Origin: Alistipes montrealensis
GTDB taxonomy: Bacteria > Bacteroidota > Bacteroidia > Bacteroidales > Rikenellaceae
Direction of reading: 5' to 3'
Length of the DNA stretch: 64,000 bases
Assembly: GCF_018362775.1 (NCBI RefSeq)
Contig: NZ_JAGYXY010000003.1
Coordinates: 344,846 to 408,845 of the forward strand
Shown here: piece by piece, positions 28,683-37,926 of the stretch
How positions within the stretch are numbered: the stretch's first letter is position 1
Layout of the letters: each line of letters starts with the position of its first letter
Translations under genes and position numbers: made by a program
Notes under the pieces: generated by a model
Told to the model about the DNA's origin: nothing
Database searches by the model: none
The model's input: only the letters and a program-made list of their open reading frames with translations

Positions 28683-29846
28683 TCAATACGAGCGGGAGGC
28701 GCCCGGACTCCGGCCGAAATTTCCGGCTCCGGAAGCCTGCGTCCCCGGCGGAATCCGGAAATCGACCGGCAGCGTGTATTTCACCCGGACCGCCCGGTCT
28801 TTCTGTATACCGGGCTTCCACAACGGCGATTGTTCCAAGACCTGCACGACCGCGTCCGTAAACAGCGGATGCGGCGAACGCATCACCTTGATCGACGAAA
28901 GCGCCCCGTCGCGCTCGATGACGAAGGTAACCACGACACGGCCCCCGATGCCCTCCCGGTAAAGTTCCGAAGGATATTTGAGATGTTGCTGTACCCAAAT
29001 GCGGAAGGTATTCAGGTCGCCGCCCTGGAACTCGGGCATCTTCTCGGCAACCAGGTAAGGCGAAGGAAGTCCGCTCGAATCGGCGGCTTCGGCCTTTTCG
29101 GATTCGGGACTGAAATCGAGCGATATGGAGGTGCGGAAGCGAACCGGCTCGCCGTCGATCACGGCAGGGGTCCAGACCGGAACCGCATAGTGGCGTTGCC
29201 GCACCTTTTTCGTCGAATAGCCCTTGCCGCGCCGCGCCTGCAAATCGAGGTCCGACATCGTACCGTCGCATTCGACCACGAAGCGGAGCGACACCCGGGA
29301 CTGCAACTCCTCCACAGAAGTGCCTGTCAAGCTGTCGGCCAGGTGGACCATCCACGCCTGAAACTCCCTGGGACCGCCGCCCCGGAAAGCCGGCGACTTG
29401 TCGGCCTGCCTGTAAGCGGCAATATCCTCGGCACGAAGCGCCCCGAAAGCATCGCGCACCAGCCGCAGGTCGAAAAGCACCTTCACCGCCTGCGCCTGCG
29501 GCTTCCCGTCCTGCATGGCAGGCGCCCATGCGGGCGACGCGGCAATGGCTTTTTCGATACGCCTGCCAAGGGCCGATACCCCGAGTTTCGACACGTCTAG
29601 TTCCCTGAGCTTTCCGTTTTTAGCCACCACGAACGACACTTCCCCGCGAATTTCATCGCCTTCGCTGAAAAGACTGCCCGAAAGGTCGAGGTTCCGCAAC
29701 ACCCAGCGTTTAAAGGTGACGGGGCCTCCTCCCCCGAACTTAGGCATCTCAGGCACAGATTGGCCGTCAACTTGTGCCGGTCCGTCCGCAAAGGCGGCGG
29801 CATGCAGCAATACGAAGCACACGGTCCATGTAATCAAACGTTTCAT
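28683..29846 (-). CDS. secreted protein with three tandem TonB C-terminal-like domains
   Basis: 387 residues from ATG 29846, chosen because a signal peptide (MKRLITWTVCFVLLHAAAFA) follows; the longer upstream frame lacks one. Three TonB_C-like units follow, each with the GGG/GGD start, FVV-x-x-DG strand pair and PxWxP motif; the third (EKMPEFQGGD to TLPVDF) is the closest to canonical. Paralogue of the downstream gene (27094-28617), with which it is probably co-transcribed. Role unknown. Confidence 0.8.
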   Translation of the reverse strand: MKRLITWTVCFVLLHAAAFADGPAQVDGQSVPEMPKFGGGGPVTFKRWVLRNLDLSGSLFSEGDEIRGEVSFVVAKNGKLRELDVSKLGVSALGRRIEKAIAASPAWAPAMQDGKPQAQAVKVLFDLRLVRDAFGALRAEDIAAYRQADKSPAFRGGGPREFQAWMVHLADSLTGTSVEELQSRVSLRFVVECDGTMSDLDLQARRGKGYSTKKVRQRHYAVPVWTPAVIDGEPVRFRTSISLDFSPESEKAEAADSSGLPSPYLVAEKMPEFQGGDLNTFRIWVQQHLKYPSELYREGIGGRVVVTFVIERDGALSSIKVMRSPHPLFTDAVVQVLEQSPLWKPGIQKDRAVRVKYTLPVDFRIPPGTQASGAGNFGRSPGASRSY

Positions 29847-29920
29847 GGCAATCGGGTATTTGAAGAGTTCGGTTTCGTAAATATAGCAAAAAAAGCTACA
29901 TATGCAATGAACGGAGCGCA

Positions 29921-29955
29921 AAAAAAAGAGGTTCCGGCGAACCGGAACCCTCTTC
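29921..29955 (-). terminator. terminator of the methylmalonyl-CoA decarboxylase operon
   Basis: Minus-strand hairpin GGTTCCGG-TTCG-CCGGAACC with AGAGG/CCTCT extension and a following T run; begins about 40 bases after the mmdB stop. Confidence 0.9.
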
Positions 29956-29993
29956 TTATCAGGCATCGGGCCCTGCGGCCCGGAATCGATCTC

Positions 29994-31205
29994 TTATCCG
30001 AGGAACGAAAGCAGGATACCTGCGGCAACCGCCGAACCTACCACACCGGCCACGTTGGGACCCATGGCGTGCATCAGCAGGAAGTTCGAAGGATCGGCCT
30101 TCTGACCCTCGGTCTGCGACACGCGGGCGGCCATCGGAACAGCCGAAACACCGGCCGAACCGATCAGCGGGTTGATCTTGTTACCCTCTTTGCTCAAAGC
30201 ATTCATCAGTTTGGCCAGCAGCACGCCGCCGGCAGTACCCATCGCGAAGGCAATGACACCCAACACGAGGATGAACAGCGTCCGCGAATTGAGGAACGCC
30301 TCGGCCGTAGCCGTAGCACCCACCGTAAGGCCCAGGAAGATAACGACGATGTTCATCAGCTCGTTCTGCACCGTCTTCGACAGACGGTCCACCACGCCGC
30401 ACTCCTTCATCAGGTTGCCCAGCATGAGGCAGCCTACGAGGGGAGCAGCCGACGGCAGCAGCAGCGCGATAATCACGGTGATGATCAGCGGAAAGAGGAT
30501 CTTCTCGGTCTTCGACACCGGACGCAGCTGGCGCATCTTGATCTTACGCTCCTTCTCCGAAGTGAGCAGACGCATGATAGGCGGCTGGATCACCGGCACG
30601 AGAGCCATGTAAGAGTATGCGGCCACGGCGATCGGGCCGAGCAGTTCGGGCGCCAGGATTGCGGTGAGGTAGATCGACGTAGGACCGTCGGCGCCGCCGA
30701 TGATACCGATCGAAGCCGCCTGGTCGGGCGTGAACCCGAGCGCATAAGCGCCGATGAACGTCAAAAAGATACCGATCTGGGCGGCAGCGCCCAGCAGAAA
30801 ACTCTTGGGATTGGCGATCAGCGGACCGAAGTCGGTCATGGCTCCCACGCCCACGAAGATAAGGCAGGGGTAAATACCGAGTTTCACGCCCAGGTAGAGG
30901 TAATCGAGAAGCCCTGCATTGGCGACGAAAATATCCCAATGAACGTGTCCTCCGGCAAAAAGGTCCGTGTGGAAGAGGTTGGCTCCGGGAAGGTTCGTCA
31001 GCAGCATGCCGAACGCAATGGTCAGCAGCAGCAGCGGCTCGAACTTATGCTTGATGGCGAGGTACAACAGGAAGAAGGCCACACAAATCATAATCAGGCT
31101 GCCCCACCCCATATTGGCGAAGAGGCCGGCGACACCGGTCGACGCGGCAAAATTTTCCAGACTGTCCAGCACGAAGTTGGAGCCGGAAGTCAATACACTC
31201 CACAT
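29994..31205 (-). CDS. mmdB: sodium ion-translocating decarboxylase subunit beta (methylmalonyl-CoA decarboxylase)
   Basis: 403 residues, about ten or eleven membrane helices. Removes carboxylate from carboxybiotin and couples this to Na+ export. Conserved regions are [23 protein letters not shown] (the aspartate takes part in Na+ and proton transfer in OadB), and [14 protein letters not shown] near the C-terminus. Last gene of the mce-mmdA-OadG-biotin carrier-mmdB operon, four bases after the biotin carrier gene. Oxaloacetate decarboxylase beta subunits are very similar; the epimerase gene in this operon argues for methylmalonyl-CoA. Confidence 0.93.
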   Translation of the reverse strand: MWSVLTSGSNFVLDSLENFAASTGVAGLFANMGWGSLIMICVAFFLLYLAIKHKFEPLLLLTIAFGMLLTNLPGANLFHTDLFAGGHVHWDIFVANAGLLDYLYLGVKLGIYPCLIFVGVGAMTDFGPLIANPKSFLLGAAAQIGIFLTFIGAYALGFTPDQAASIGIIGGADGPTSIYLTAILAPELLGPIAVAAYSYMALVPVIQPPIMRLLTSEKERKIKMRQLRPVSKTEKILFPLIITVIIALLLPSAAPLVGCLMLGNLMKECGVVDRLSKTVQNELMNIVVIFLGLTVGATATAEAFLNSRTLFILVLGVIAFAMGTAGGVLLAKLMNALSKEGNKINPLIGSAGVSAVPMAARVSQTEGQKADPSNFLLMHAMGPNVAGVVGSAVAAGILLSFLG

Positions 31206-31209
31206 AAGC

Positions 31210-31671
31210 CTATTCGATTACGATTAAAACGTCGCCTTCCATTACCGTAGCGCCCTGCTGTACGAGGACCTGCTTCACAACACCACCGCGGTCCGCGTCG
31301 ATGTTGTTCTCCATCTTCATGGCTTCGAGCACTACGAGCGTCTGGCCTGCCGTGATGGTATCGCCGGCAGCGACCTTCACGCTCAGGATCGTACCCGGCA
31401 GCGGGCATTTCACGCTGTAACCCGACGAGGGGGCAGCGGGAGCGATACGCGGCGAAGGAGTAGCCGTCGAAGGGGTGATCATGGCGCTGTTTGCCGACTT
31501 GGGAGCCGGGGCGACCTGCGGTTTGGAGGCCGAAGAAGACTTGGCGCCCTCGATCTCGACCTCGTAATCCACGCCGTTGACCACGACGTGCGCAACCGTC
31601 GAGGTCTCGTTTACGTTGTCGATCTGGACGTTGTAATTATGTCCGTTGATTTTCAGTGAGTAATCTTTCAT
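31210..31671 (-). CDS. mmdC: biotin carboxyl carrier subunit of the decarboxylase
   Basis: 153 residues. An N-terminal segment of about 45 residues, an Ala/Pro/Ser-rich flexible linker (45-85), then a biotinyl domain with EAMKMEN; Lys119 is the biotin site. Carries CO2 from the carboxyltransferase MmdA to the membrane subunit MmdB. Located between the OadG-like subunit and mmdB. Confidence 0.93.
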   Translation of the reverse strand: MKDYSLKINGHNYNVQIDNVNETSTVAHVVVNGVDYEVEIEGAKSSSASKPQVAPAPKSANSAMITPSTATPSPRIAPAAPSSGYSVKCPLPGTILSVKVAAGDTITAGQTLVVLEAMKMENNIDADRGGVVKQVLVQQGATVMEGDVLIVIE

Positions 31672-31707
31672 GTTCTTTTTTGGGTTGTCATGCTCCTACG
31701 AAAAGTT

Positions 31708-32046
31708 CTATTTCCGGTCGGGAAGCTGGGTTAAACCGTGAATTTTCGAATTCCAGGGCGAATAGGCCCGCTTGATGTTGAGAATGGTCAGCACCTCGGA
31801 CTCCCGATCGTGCAGCGCTCCCTTGTAGATTTTGAGCGCCGTGGCGATGGCGGCGATCTCCTCGTCGCTGATCATCGGCTGGGCGTCGACCTTCTTGCCG
31901 CTCGCAGGACGAACCTTGAAGCAGGCGCCGAAACCCTTCATGATGAAGATCAGCGCCACAAGCAGGAAAACTACCAGGCAGAAACCGATCAGCGATACCC
32001 AGAGTATCTCGGACCATCCCCAGTTCGTTACAGTCAGTATTATCAT
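31708..32046 (-). CDS. OadG family small membrane subunit (delta)
   Basis: 112 residues, one transmembrane helix at about 14-36 (LWVSLIGFCLVVFLLVALIF), then a cytoplasmic tail with DEEIAAIATALKIY. OadG/MmdD subunits hold the carboxyltransferase to the membrane part. Ends with SPWNSKIHGLTQLPDRK, the kind of tail used to contact the soluble subunit in relatives. Starts 12 bases after mmdA. Confidence 0.85.
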   Translation of the reverse strand: MIILTVTNWGWSEILWVSLIGFCLVVFLLVALIFIMKGFGACFKVRPASGKKVDAQPMISDEEIAAIATALKIYKGALHDRESEVLTILNIKRAYSPWNSKIHGLTQLPDRK

Positions 32047-32058
32047 CTTCTCAGGCTG

Positions 32059-33621
32059 TTAGAGGGGAATATTCGAATGTTTCTTCGCGGGGTTCTGCAA
32101 ACGCTTCGTCGCCAGCGACTGCAGGGCGCGAATCACACGGAAACGCGTATTGCGCGGCTCGATCACGTCGTCGATATAACCGTAACGGGCAGCGTTGTAG
32201 GGATTCGAGAACTTGTCGTTGTACTCCTTCTCCTTGTCAGCCACGAACTGCGCCTTCTCGGCCGGGTCGGCAATAGCGGCCACCTCCTTGCCGTAGAGCA
32301 CCTCGACAGCGCCGCTGGCGCCCATCACAGCGATCTCGGCCGTCGGCCATGCGTAGTTGATGTCGCCGCGGATGTGCTTCGAAGACATCACGATGTAAGC
32401 GCCTCCGTATGCCTTGCGCAGCGTCACGGTAACCTTGGGAACCGTAGCCTCGCAGTAAGCGAACAGCAGCTTCGCGCCGTGGGTGATCACGCCGCCGTAC
32501 TCCTGGGTCGTACCCGGCAGGAAGCCCGGAACGTCCACGAGGGTGACGATCGCGATGTTGAAGGCGTCGCAGAAACGGATGAAACGCGCGGCCTTGCGGC
32601 TGGCGTTGATGTCCAACACACCGGCCATGAATTTGGGCTGGTTGGCGATGATGCCCACCGACTGTCCGTTGAAACGGGCGAAGCAGGTGATGATGTTCTT
32701 GGCATAACCCGCAGCCGATTCGAGGAACTCGCCGTTGTCGACGATGGCTTTGATGACCTCGGCCATGTCGTAAGGCTTGTTGGCGCTGTCGGGAATGATA
32801 TCGTTGAGCGAATCCTCCAGACGGGTGATCTTATCCGTGCAGACGGCCAGCGGAGCATCCTCCATGTTGTTCTGCGGCATGTAGGAGATCAGCTTCTTGA
32901 TCAGCTCAATGCCCTCCTCCTCGGTGTCAACGGCAAACTGCGCCACGCCCGACTTGGTGGTGTGCATCGCGGCGCCGCCCAACTGCTCCTGCGTCACGTC
33001 CTCGCCCGTCACGGTCTTCACGACCTTCGGGCCGGTGAGGAACATGTTCGAAGTCTCCTTCTTCATGATGATGAAGTCGGTCAGCGCGGGCGAATAAACC
33101 GCACCGCCGGCGCAGGGGCCGAAGATAGCCGAAATCTGCGGGATGACGCCCGACGACATCACGTTGCGCTGGAAGATGTTGGCATAGCCGGCCAGGGCGT
33201 TGACGCCCTCCTGGATACGGGCGCCGCCCGAGTCGTTCATGCCGATGCAGGGCGCGCCGTTACGCAGCGCCATGTCCATCACCTTACAGATTTTGTCGGA
33301 CATCGACAGCGACAGCGAACCGGCCGTCACGGTGAAATCCTGTGCGAAAACATACACCAAACGTCCGTCGATCGTACCGTAACCCGTCACCACTCCGTCG
33401 CCGAAGGTGTGCTTCTTCTCCATGCCGAAGTCGTAGCAGCGGTGGGTCACAAACATATCGAACTCCTCGAACGAACCTTCGTCGAGGAGCATCTGGATGC
33501 GTTCACGGGCGGTATATTTGCCCTTTTCGTGCTGTTTGTCGATCGCTTTCTGACCGCCGCCCATGCGGGCCGTCTCGCGGTTCTCGATCAGTTTGTTGAT
33601 CTTATCCTGAATCTGGCTCAT
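32059..33621 (-). CDS. mmdA: methylmalonyl-CoA decarboxylase carboxyltransferase subunit alpha
   Basis: 520 residues of the acyl-CoA carboxyltransferase (crotonase-like) family. Moves the carboxyl group from (S)-methylmalonyl-CoA to biotin, giving propionyl-CoA. Two crotonase lobes are seen: N-terminal with [12 protein letters not shown] and [14 protein letters not shown]-terminal with DVPGFLPG and [14 protein letters not shown] beta chains are similar, but the adjoining OadG, biotin-carrier and beta genes make the Na+-pump decarboxylase much more likely. Six bases after mce. Confidence 0.93.
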   Translation of the reverse strand: MSQIQDKINKLIENRETARMGGGQKAIDKQHEKGKYTARERIQMLLDEGSFEEFDMFVTHRCYDFGMEKKHTFGDGVVTGYGTIDGRLVYVFAQDFTVTAGSLSLSMSDKICKVMDMALRNGAPCIGMNDSGGARIQEGVNALAGYANIFQRNVMSSGVIPQISAIFGPCAGGAVYSPALTDFIIMKKETSNMFLTGPKVVKTVTGEDVTQEQLGGAAMHTTKSGVAQFAVDTEEEGIELIKKLISYMPQNNMEDAPLAVCTDKITRLEDSLNDIIPDSANKPYDMAEVIKAIVDNGEFLESAAGYAKNIITCFARFNGQSVGIIANQPKFMAGVLDINASRKAARFIRFCDAFNIAIVTLVDVPGFLPGTTQEYGGVITHGAKLLFAYCEATVPKVTVTLRKAYGGAYIVMSSKHIRGDINYAWPTAEIAVMGASGAVEVLYGKEVAAIADPAEKAQFVADKEKEYNDKFSNPYNAARYGYIDDVIEPRNTRFRVIRALQSLATKRLQNPAKKHSNIPL

Positions 33622-33627
33622 AATCTC

Positions 33628-34038
33628 TTATTTGTTTTTGTTTTCGCAAAGCTCCGTCAGGATGCCCTGGGTCGATTTCGGGTGCAGGAAGGCGATGGTC
33701 ATACCCTCGGCGCCCTTGCGCGGAGTCTTGTCGATCAGGCGGATGCCTTTGGCCTCCGCGTCGGCAAGCTGCTCCTCGATGTTCTCACAGGCCAGCGCCA
33801 TGTGATGAATACCGACTCCGCGGTTTTCGATGTACTTGGCGATCGTCGACTCCTCCGAAGTGGGCTCCAGCAACTCGATCTTGGTCTGACCCAGCATGAA
33901 GAACGCCGTGCGGACCTTTTGGTCGGCAACCTCTTCGATGGCGTAGCACTTCAGGCCCAATACGTTTTCCCAATAGGGAATTGCCTCGTCGAGACTCTTC
34001 ACGGCAATGCCAAGATGCTCGATATGAGAAACTTTCAT
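33628..34038 (-). CDS. mce: methylmalonyl-CoA epimerase
   Basis: 136 residues, vicinal-oxygen-chelate fold. Interconverts (R)- and (S)-methylmalonyl-CoA. Metal ligands are visible in IEHLGIAV (His), GIHHMAL (His) and ILTELCE (Glu). First gene of the decarboxylase operon with a perfect promoter upstream. Links methylmalonyl-CoA mutase (whose chaperone MeaB is at 37.9 kb) to the decarboxylase in the succinate-to-propionate route. Confidence 0.95.
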   Translation of the reverse strand: MKVSHIEHLGIAVKSLDEAIPYWENVLGLKCYAIEEVADQKVRTAFFMLGQTKIELLEPTSEESTIAKYIENRGVGIHHMALACENIEEQLADAEAKGIRLIDKTPRKGAEGMTIAFLHPKSTQGILTELCENKNK

Positions 34039-34104
34039 AGCAAAAATTAAATTTAAGTTAGTGAATATTTATGTGTATTTTCGTTCGTTGTTATTTTGCG
34101 AACA

Positions 34105-34136
34105 CAAAGATAGGCGAATCTTTCAGAATCGCCAAA
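34105..34136 (-). promoter_or_regulatory. promoter of the mce-mmd operon
   Basis: Minus strand TTTG (34133-34136), 20 bases, TATCTTTG (34105-34112): exact consensus; about 67 bases before the mce start. Confidence 0.8.
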
Positions 34137-34293
34137 ATTAGACGGACTTTTTTTGGCAATACTTTGGCTTCGAAATTCGCAGGATGTGTCGGAAAGGACG
34201 ATTCGGGGTCCGACCGGCTTCGGAGAAGTTACGATTCGAAAGCCGGGAATTCCATCCCGCAGGTCCGGACGGAACAGGTAGGCCCGAAAAAAT

Positions 34294-34324
34294 TTTGCGG
34301 TTTCGTCTTTTTTTCATAACTTTG
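34294..34324 (+). promoter_or_regulatory. promoter of the small frame / GLUG lipoprotein transcript
   Basis: TTTG (34294-34297), 19 bases, TAACTTTG (34317-34324): exact consensus, 30 bases before the ATG of the small frame. Confidence 0.8.
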
Positions 34325-34353
34325 TTCATAGGCATCACTAAAACCAAGCACTT

Positions 34354-34511
34354 ATGCAAATGAAAACCACTCCGAACACGGGGGGGGGTCCGAGTACCTG
34401 ACCCCTGAAATCACCGCTTTCGACATCGCCGTCGAAAAAGGATTCGCCGAATCCGCCCGCCTTCTCGAGGACATCACCTACGACGATTCGTGGGAATCGG
34501 CAAACCAATAA
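34354..34511 (+). pseudogene. small open frame interrupted at a G9 tract (possible phase-variable leader gene)
   Basis: From ATG 34354 (or 34360) the frame reads MQMKTTPNTGGG and then stops at TGA 34399 because of nine G residues. Immediately after the tract another frame reads SEYLTPEITAFDIAVEKGF and continues in normal codon use to TAA 34509-34511. With seven or ten G residues the two halves would join into one product of about 52 residues. The second half has the acidic SEYLTPEI pattern of short Bacteroidales proteins found ahead of surface-protein genes (recollection). It lies between a perfect promoter and the GLUG lipoprotein, 11 bases before the latter's start. Either a slipped-strand phase switch in the OFF state, a fixed frameshift, or a base-calling error in the homopolymer. 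Confidence 0.55.
34380..34388 (+). repeat. homopolymer G9 tract
   Basis: Nine consecutive G inside the small open frame; sets its reading frame out of register. Confidence 0.9.
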
Positions 34512-34522
34512 CTCCGACGGCC

Positions 34523-36241
34523 ATGAATACGAAACCCATCCTCCGCTGCGCCGCGGCTCTCGCGGCCCTTGCAGTGCTCGCCTGCTCGAAAGACGACACG
34601 GCCGAACCCGGAACTCCGGACACCTCCGGCTCCACCACCCCCTTCACCATCACCGCCACGATGGACGATGCACCCGAAACCCGCGTCTCGGCATCGGACG
34701 ACGGTGCTAACAAAATCGAACTCAAATGGCAACGGAACGACAAGATTTATGTCGTCAACAGTGCCGAAACAGGTACCACATCGGCCGGAACACTCTACAA
34801 ATTTACCGCCCAAAGCATCTCGACCGACGGTAAAACCGCTTCGTTTACAGCTCCCGCGGGATATGAGGGAATGCCCGCCTATGCCGCCTACGCGGGAACC
34901 TTATCTTCTTTCTTCAATCCGGCGAGCATAGGCATCGGCATCGGCGCTTATAGAACCTCGGCATCTGGCCTGCCCGAGATCTACCCGCTGTACGCCGCCT
35001 ACGACGCCGAAACCCGACAGTTGAAATTCAAGCCCCTCTTCGCCGTGCTCAAACTCAACGTCACCCTGCCCGAAGGGGCCTCGGGTGTCCTCTCCCGGCT
35101 GAGGATCGGTTCGGAGGACGGCTCTGAAATCTTCTACTACGGTTCTTACGACATCACTTCCGGGGAGGCGGTACGCAAAAGCAGTTCGGTAGCCAACAAA
35201 ATCATCCAGTCAGGCAGTTCGCCGTTTACCGGCAACACGGAACAATCCGTCTATCTCTCCGTCAATCCCGGGACCGAACTGACGGGAAAGGAGCTCGAAA
35301 TCGACCTGATCGTCGGAACGAGCGTCTACACCGCCACGGTCAAGGGCGCAAAGCTCGAAGCCGGAAAGTGTTATCCCCTGACACTCGGGACCGCGAAATG
35401 GACCGCACGCAAAATCTACGAAGGCGGAACGGGCGCCCAGAACGATCCTTACCGAATCACAACCGAAACGAACCTGCGGGCCCTGGCACGGACCGTAAGA
35501 ACCGGAGAAACTTATAAAGGCAAATACTTCCTGCTGACAGGGGACATCTCCGGCATCCAAACCTCCGAGGCGGAGCCGTGGCTGCCCATCGGAACGGGTG
35601 AATCCTTTTTCGGCGGGAATTTCGACGGAGGGAACCACACCGTCGGCGGCACGTTCCAGTTTTCGGACAAGGACGGAACAAGTCTCGGGCTTTTCGGGTA
35701 TTGTAGCGGCGGCAGTATCTCGAACCTGACGCTCGCCGGCGATGTAGCTTACAGCGGCACCCAAACAGCTACGGTTCGTTTGGGCGGCATCGCGGGGTAT
35801 TGCGAGGGCACAATCACCGGATGCACCCATACGGGAGCGCTGACGGCGACAAACGCGCAGGCGAACACGATCTATGCAGGCGGCATTGCGGGGGATTACA
35901 GCGGCACAATCATCACCGGATGCACCCAACAAAACGGAAACATCCTGGTGAATGCGGGTAATTCTACCCGTGTCGGGGGCATCGTGGGCTATATGTACCA
36001 ATCTTCGTCCGTGATGCATACCTGCCACAACAGCGCGAGCAGCATCGTGGCGACTGGACAATATACCGTTAGTGCCGGAGCGCTGGTCGGGAGCAACAAC
36101 GGCACGGTTTACAGCTGTTCGACGTTCACGGGACTGACGATCTCCGAAAAAGGCACGCAGCAGAACCCCGTAAGGGCTATCGGCTACGGCTACCCGGGGC
36201 AGGACGTGACCCAGCCGTGTCCCGAAGGGCACACCGACTGA
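34523..36241 (+). CDS. surface lipoprotein with fimbrillin-like N-terminus and GLUG-type repeats
   Basis: 572 residues. Start at ATG 34523 gives a lipoprotein signal (LAALAVLAC, Cys21). Residues about 38-310 resemble the fimbrillin-A/Mfa-like domain (FTITATMDD, KWQRNDKIYVVN, LKLNVTLPEGA). From about 315 the protein carries GLUG-like glycine-rich repeats (GGNFDGGNHTVGG, LGLFGYCSGGSISNLTL, GGIAGYCEGTITGCTH, GGIAGDYSG, GGIVGYMYQ, GALVGSNNGTVYSC) as in M26/IgA-protease-like and adhesin proteins. Likely anchored on the outer membrane surface and used for adhesion. Follows the G9-interrupted small frame on the same transcript and is followed by a C10 tract and terminator. Confidence 0.8.
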   Translation: MNTKPILRCAAALAALAVLACSKDDTAEPGTPDTSGSTTPFTITATMDDAPETRVSASDDGANKIELKWQRNDKIYVVNSAETGTTSAGTLYKFTAQSISTDGKTASFTAPAGYEGMPAYAAYAGTLSSFFNPASIGIGIGAYRTSASGLPEIYPLYAAYDAETRQLKFKPLFAVLKLNVTLPEGASGVLSRLRIGSEDGSEIFYYGSYDITSGEAVRKSSSVANKIIQSGSSPFTGNTEQSVYLSVNPGTELTGKELEIDLIVGTSVYTATVKGAKLEAGKCYPLTLGTAKWTARKIYEGGTGAQNDPYRITTETNLRALARTVRTGETYKGKYFLLTGDISGIQTSEAEPWLPIGTGESFFGGNFDGGNHTVGGTFQFSDKDGTSLGLFGYCSGGSISNLTLAGDVAYSGTQTATVRLGGIAGYCEGTITGCTHTGALTATNAQANTIYAGGIAGDYSGTIITGCTQQNGNILVNAGNSTRVGGIVGYMYQSSSVMHTCHNSASSIVATGQYTVSAGALVGSNNGTVYSCSTFTGLTISEKGTQQNPVRAIGYGYPGQDVTQPCPEGHTD

Positions 36242-36250
36242 TCCCGTTCT

Positions 36251-36260
36251 CCCCCCCCCC
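36251..36260 (+). repeat. homopolymer C10 tract
   Basis: Ten consecutive C ten bases after the GLUG gene stop and just before its terminator; non-coding as annotated. Confidence 0.9.
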
Positions 36261-36269
36261 GAAAATGCA

Positions 36270-36305
36270 GACGGACGGCCCTTCGAAAAGGACCGTCCGT
36301 CGTTT
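36270..36305 (+). terminator. terminator of the GLUG lipoprotein gene
   Basis: Stem GACGGACGG / CCGTCCGTC with inner CCTT/AAGG, followed by TTTT. Confidence 0.75.
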
Positions 36306-36394
36306 TGCCGATCGGGAAAGGGGCTCAAAGAGGGGCGGGCACAGAATCAGACGGAAAGCGTTGCGCCAAACCGTTCGCATCCTGAAACGGCGGG

Positions 36395-37384
36395 TTACAG
36401 CGACGTGTAAATCTGCATGAGCCGTTCGGCGACGGCGTATTCGGAAAAGAGTTCCGCACGGCGGCGTTCCCGGTCGCGCATCGTGCGGCGCCACGACTCG
36501 TCTTCCAGGGCATTTTCAAGCGCCGCAAGAACCTCGCCCGGCACTTCGGGACGCACATAGGCCGCGGCGTTTCCGGCCGCTTCACGGTTGATCTGCGTGT
36601 CGCTCAGCACCATCGGCAGCCCCGCGCGCAGGGCCTCGACCACGGGAACAATCGACGCTTCGGCATCGGCGTCGGGCAGGTAAACAAAGATTCGCGCGAG
36701 GCGGAACAGCGCCGGAAGGTCCGCCGGGGTCAGTTCGTAGATAAAATCCACCCGGGTCGCGATATGACGTTCGCGGGCATAGTCCAACAAAAAATCGGAG
36801 TAGGCCGTACGGCGGCCGCAGACGACCACCCCGGCGGTGGACTCCATAGCGAGCAGGGCATCGAAAACCGCCTCGTGGTTGTGGCGCGGTTCGACAGTTC
36901 CTAACATCAATATAAACCGCTCTGGCAAACCATACTTACGCCTTGTATGTTCAAGTTCCGCTTGAGATGGATTCTCACGCGGCACGGGAGCCGCCAGCGG
37001 CATCATGACTTCGATTTTCGACGGGTCGATGCTGAGGCGTTCCGACAACTCTTCGCGGGCCGGAGTGCTGACCGTGATAACCCGGCTGGCCCGCCGCAGC
37101 GCACGGCGATAGAGCGTAAGGGCGAAGAGCCGCTCGGAAAGCGTATAAAGCTGAGGGTAACGCAGGAAATTGAGGTTCGGGACCGTCATCACCGAAGGCA
37201 CGCGCCGCAGGCGGACGGCAAGCGGCAGCGACGGCTTAAAGCCATGGTAGAGGTCAACCTGTTTATATGACTTTCCATCAACGACATATTCATGTTCCGG
37301 AGCATAATGAGCCAACACTTTGGCAAGGTGTTGGGAGTAGGTCCCGCGGGGTGTGGCGGGAGCCGTGTCGAGTCCTATTTTCAT
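36395..37384 (-). CDS. glycosyltransferase family 4 protein
   Basis: 329 residues, GT-B fold. The N-terminal lobe is short (MKIGLDTAPATPRGTYS); the C-terminal lobe has FILMLGTVEPRHNH, a donor-binding region, and the GT4 E-x7-E type motif in DADAEASIVPVVEALRAGLP. Transfers a sugar from a nucleotide donor, probably to a surface glycan or lipid. Stands alone here, with no other glycan genes next to it, and is divergent from the thioredoxin-like gene. Confidence 0.87.
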   Translation of the reverse strand: MKIGLDTAPATPRGTYSQHLAKVLAHYAPEHEYVVDGKSYKQVDLYHGFKPSLPLAVRLRRVPSVMTVPNLNFLRYPQLYTLSERLFALTLYRRALRRASRVITVSTPAREELSERLSIDPSKIEVMMPLAAPVPRENPSQAELEHTRRKYGLPERFILMLGTVEPRHNHEAVFDALLAMESTAGVVVCGRRTAYSDFLLDYARERHIATRVDFIYELTPADLPALFRLARIFVYLPDADAEASIVPVVEALRAGLPMVLSDTQINREAAGNAAAYVRPEVPGEVLAALENALEDESWRRTMRDRERRRAELFSEYAVAERLMQIYTSL

Positions 37385-37435
37385 AACTTGATCCTAAAAA
37401 ATTGGTCCATATGGCAAATAATTGTTATCTTTATC

Positions 37436-37443
37436 GAATAAAA
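37436..37443 (+). promoter_or_regulatory. possible promoter of the 37456 gene and meaB
   Basis: TATCTTTA (one mismatch to TAnnTTTG), with TTG about 21 bases upstream, 12 bases before the start codon. Confidence 0.4.
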
Positions 37444-37455
37444 CGAGGCTCTCTT

Positions 37456-37920
37456 ATGAAGAAAGTGCTGCTTATATGGTTGTTGGCCGCGGGTTTCGCA
37501 TCCGCAGGCGTCACGGCCCAGAACATCGCCCTCGGCGAACGCGTCCCCGAACTCAAAGCCCAGGCATGGCTCGACGACCGCCAGCCGATCCCGGCCCCGA
37601 TGACTTACATCGAGTTCTACCATTCGACGAACCCCGCATGCAAAACCTCGCTCGAACGCCTGAAGGAACTCACGGGCAAATTAGGGACCAAACTACGCGT
37701 AATCGTCGTAACCAAGGAAGATGCCGCGAAAATCGCCCCGCTGCTGCGCCCCTACCTTTCGGAGCGGCTCACGGTAGTCCTCAACGCCGAAAAGGGTTTC
37801 ACGGCATTCGGCGTGACCTACCTGCCGTTCGGCGTGCTGACCGACGCCAAAAACCGTGCCCTGTGGATGGGAAACTCACTACAAATCAATGAAAAACTGA
37901 TCGAACAATCAACCCGGTAA
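37456..37920 (+). CDS. secreted thioredoxin-like protein of unknown role
   Basis: 154 residues from ATG 37456, with a signal peptide (MKKVLLIWLLAAGFASAGVTA). The rest has the layout of a TlpA/peroxiredoxin-like domain: ALGERVPELKAQAW, then IEFYHSTNPACKTSLERL where a CxxC would normally lie (only one cysteine here), KLRVIVVTKED and FGVTYLPFGVLTD with the cis-proline-like position. The lack of the second cysteine makes a disulfide reductase role doubtful. Six bases before meaB. Confidence 0.6.
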   Translation: MKKVLLIWLLAAGFASAGVTAQNIALGERVPELKAQAWLDDRQPIPAPMTYIEFYHSTNPACKTSLERLKELTGKLGTKLRVIVVTKEDAAKIAPLLRPYLSERLTVVLNAEKGFTAFGVTYLPFGVLTDAKNRALWMGNSLQINEKLIEQSTR

Positions 37921-37926
37921 CATACC

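Larger units (their letters stand above)
34039..34353. other. divergent intergenic region between mce and the surface-protein transcript
   Basis: Holds a minus-strand promoter for mce and a plus-strand promoter for the small frame and GLUG lipoprotein. The middle (34140-34290) shows no convincing gene or repeat. Confidence 0.6.

Noticed and set aside
31738..34050. 770-codon open frame on the plus strand
   Set aside because: Antisense to mmdA, mce and OadG, all clearly real; no motifs.
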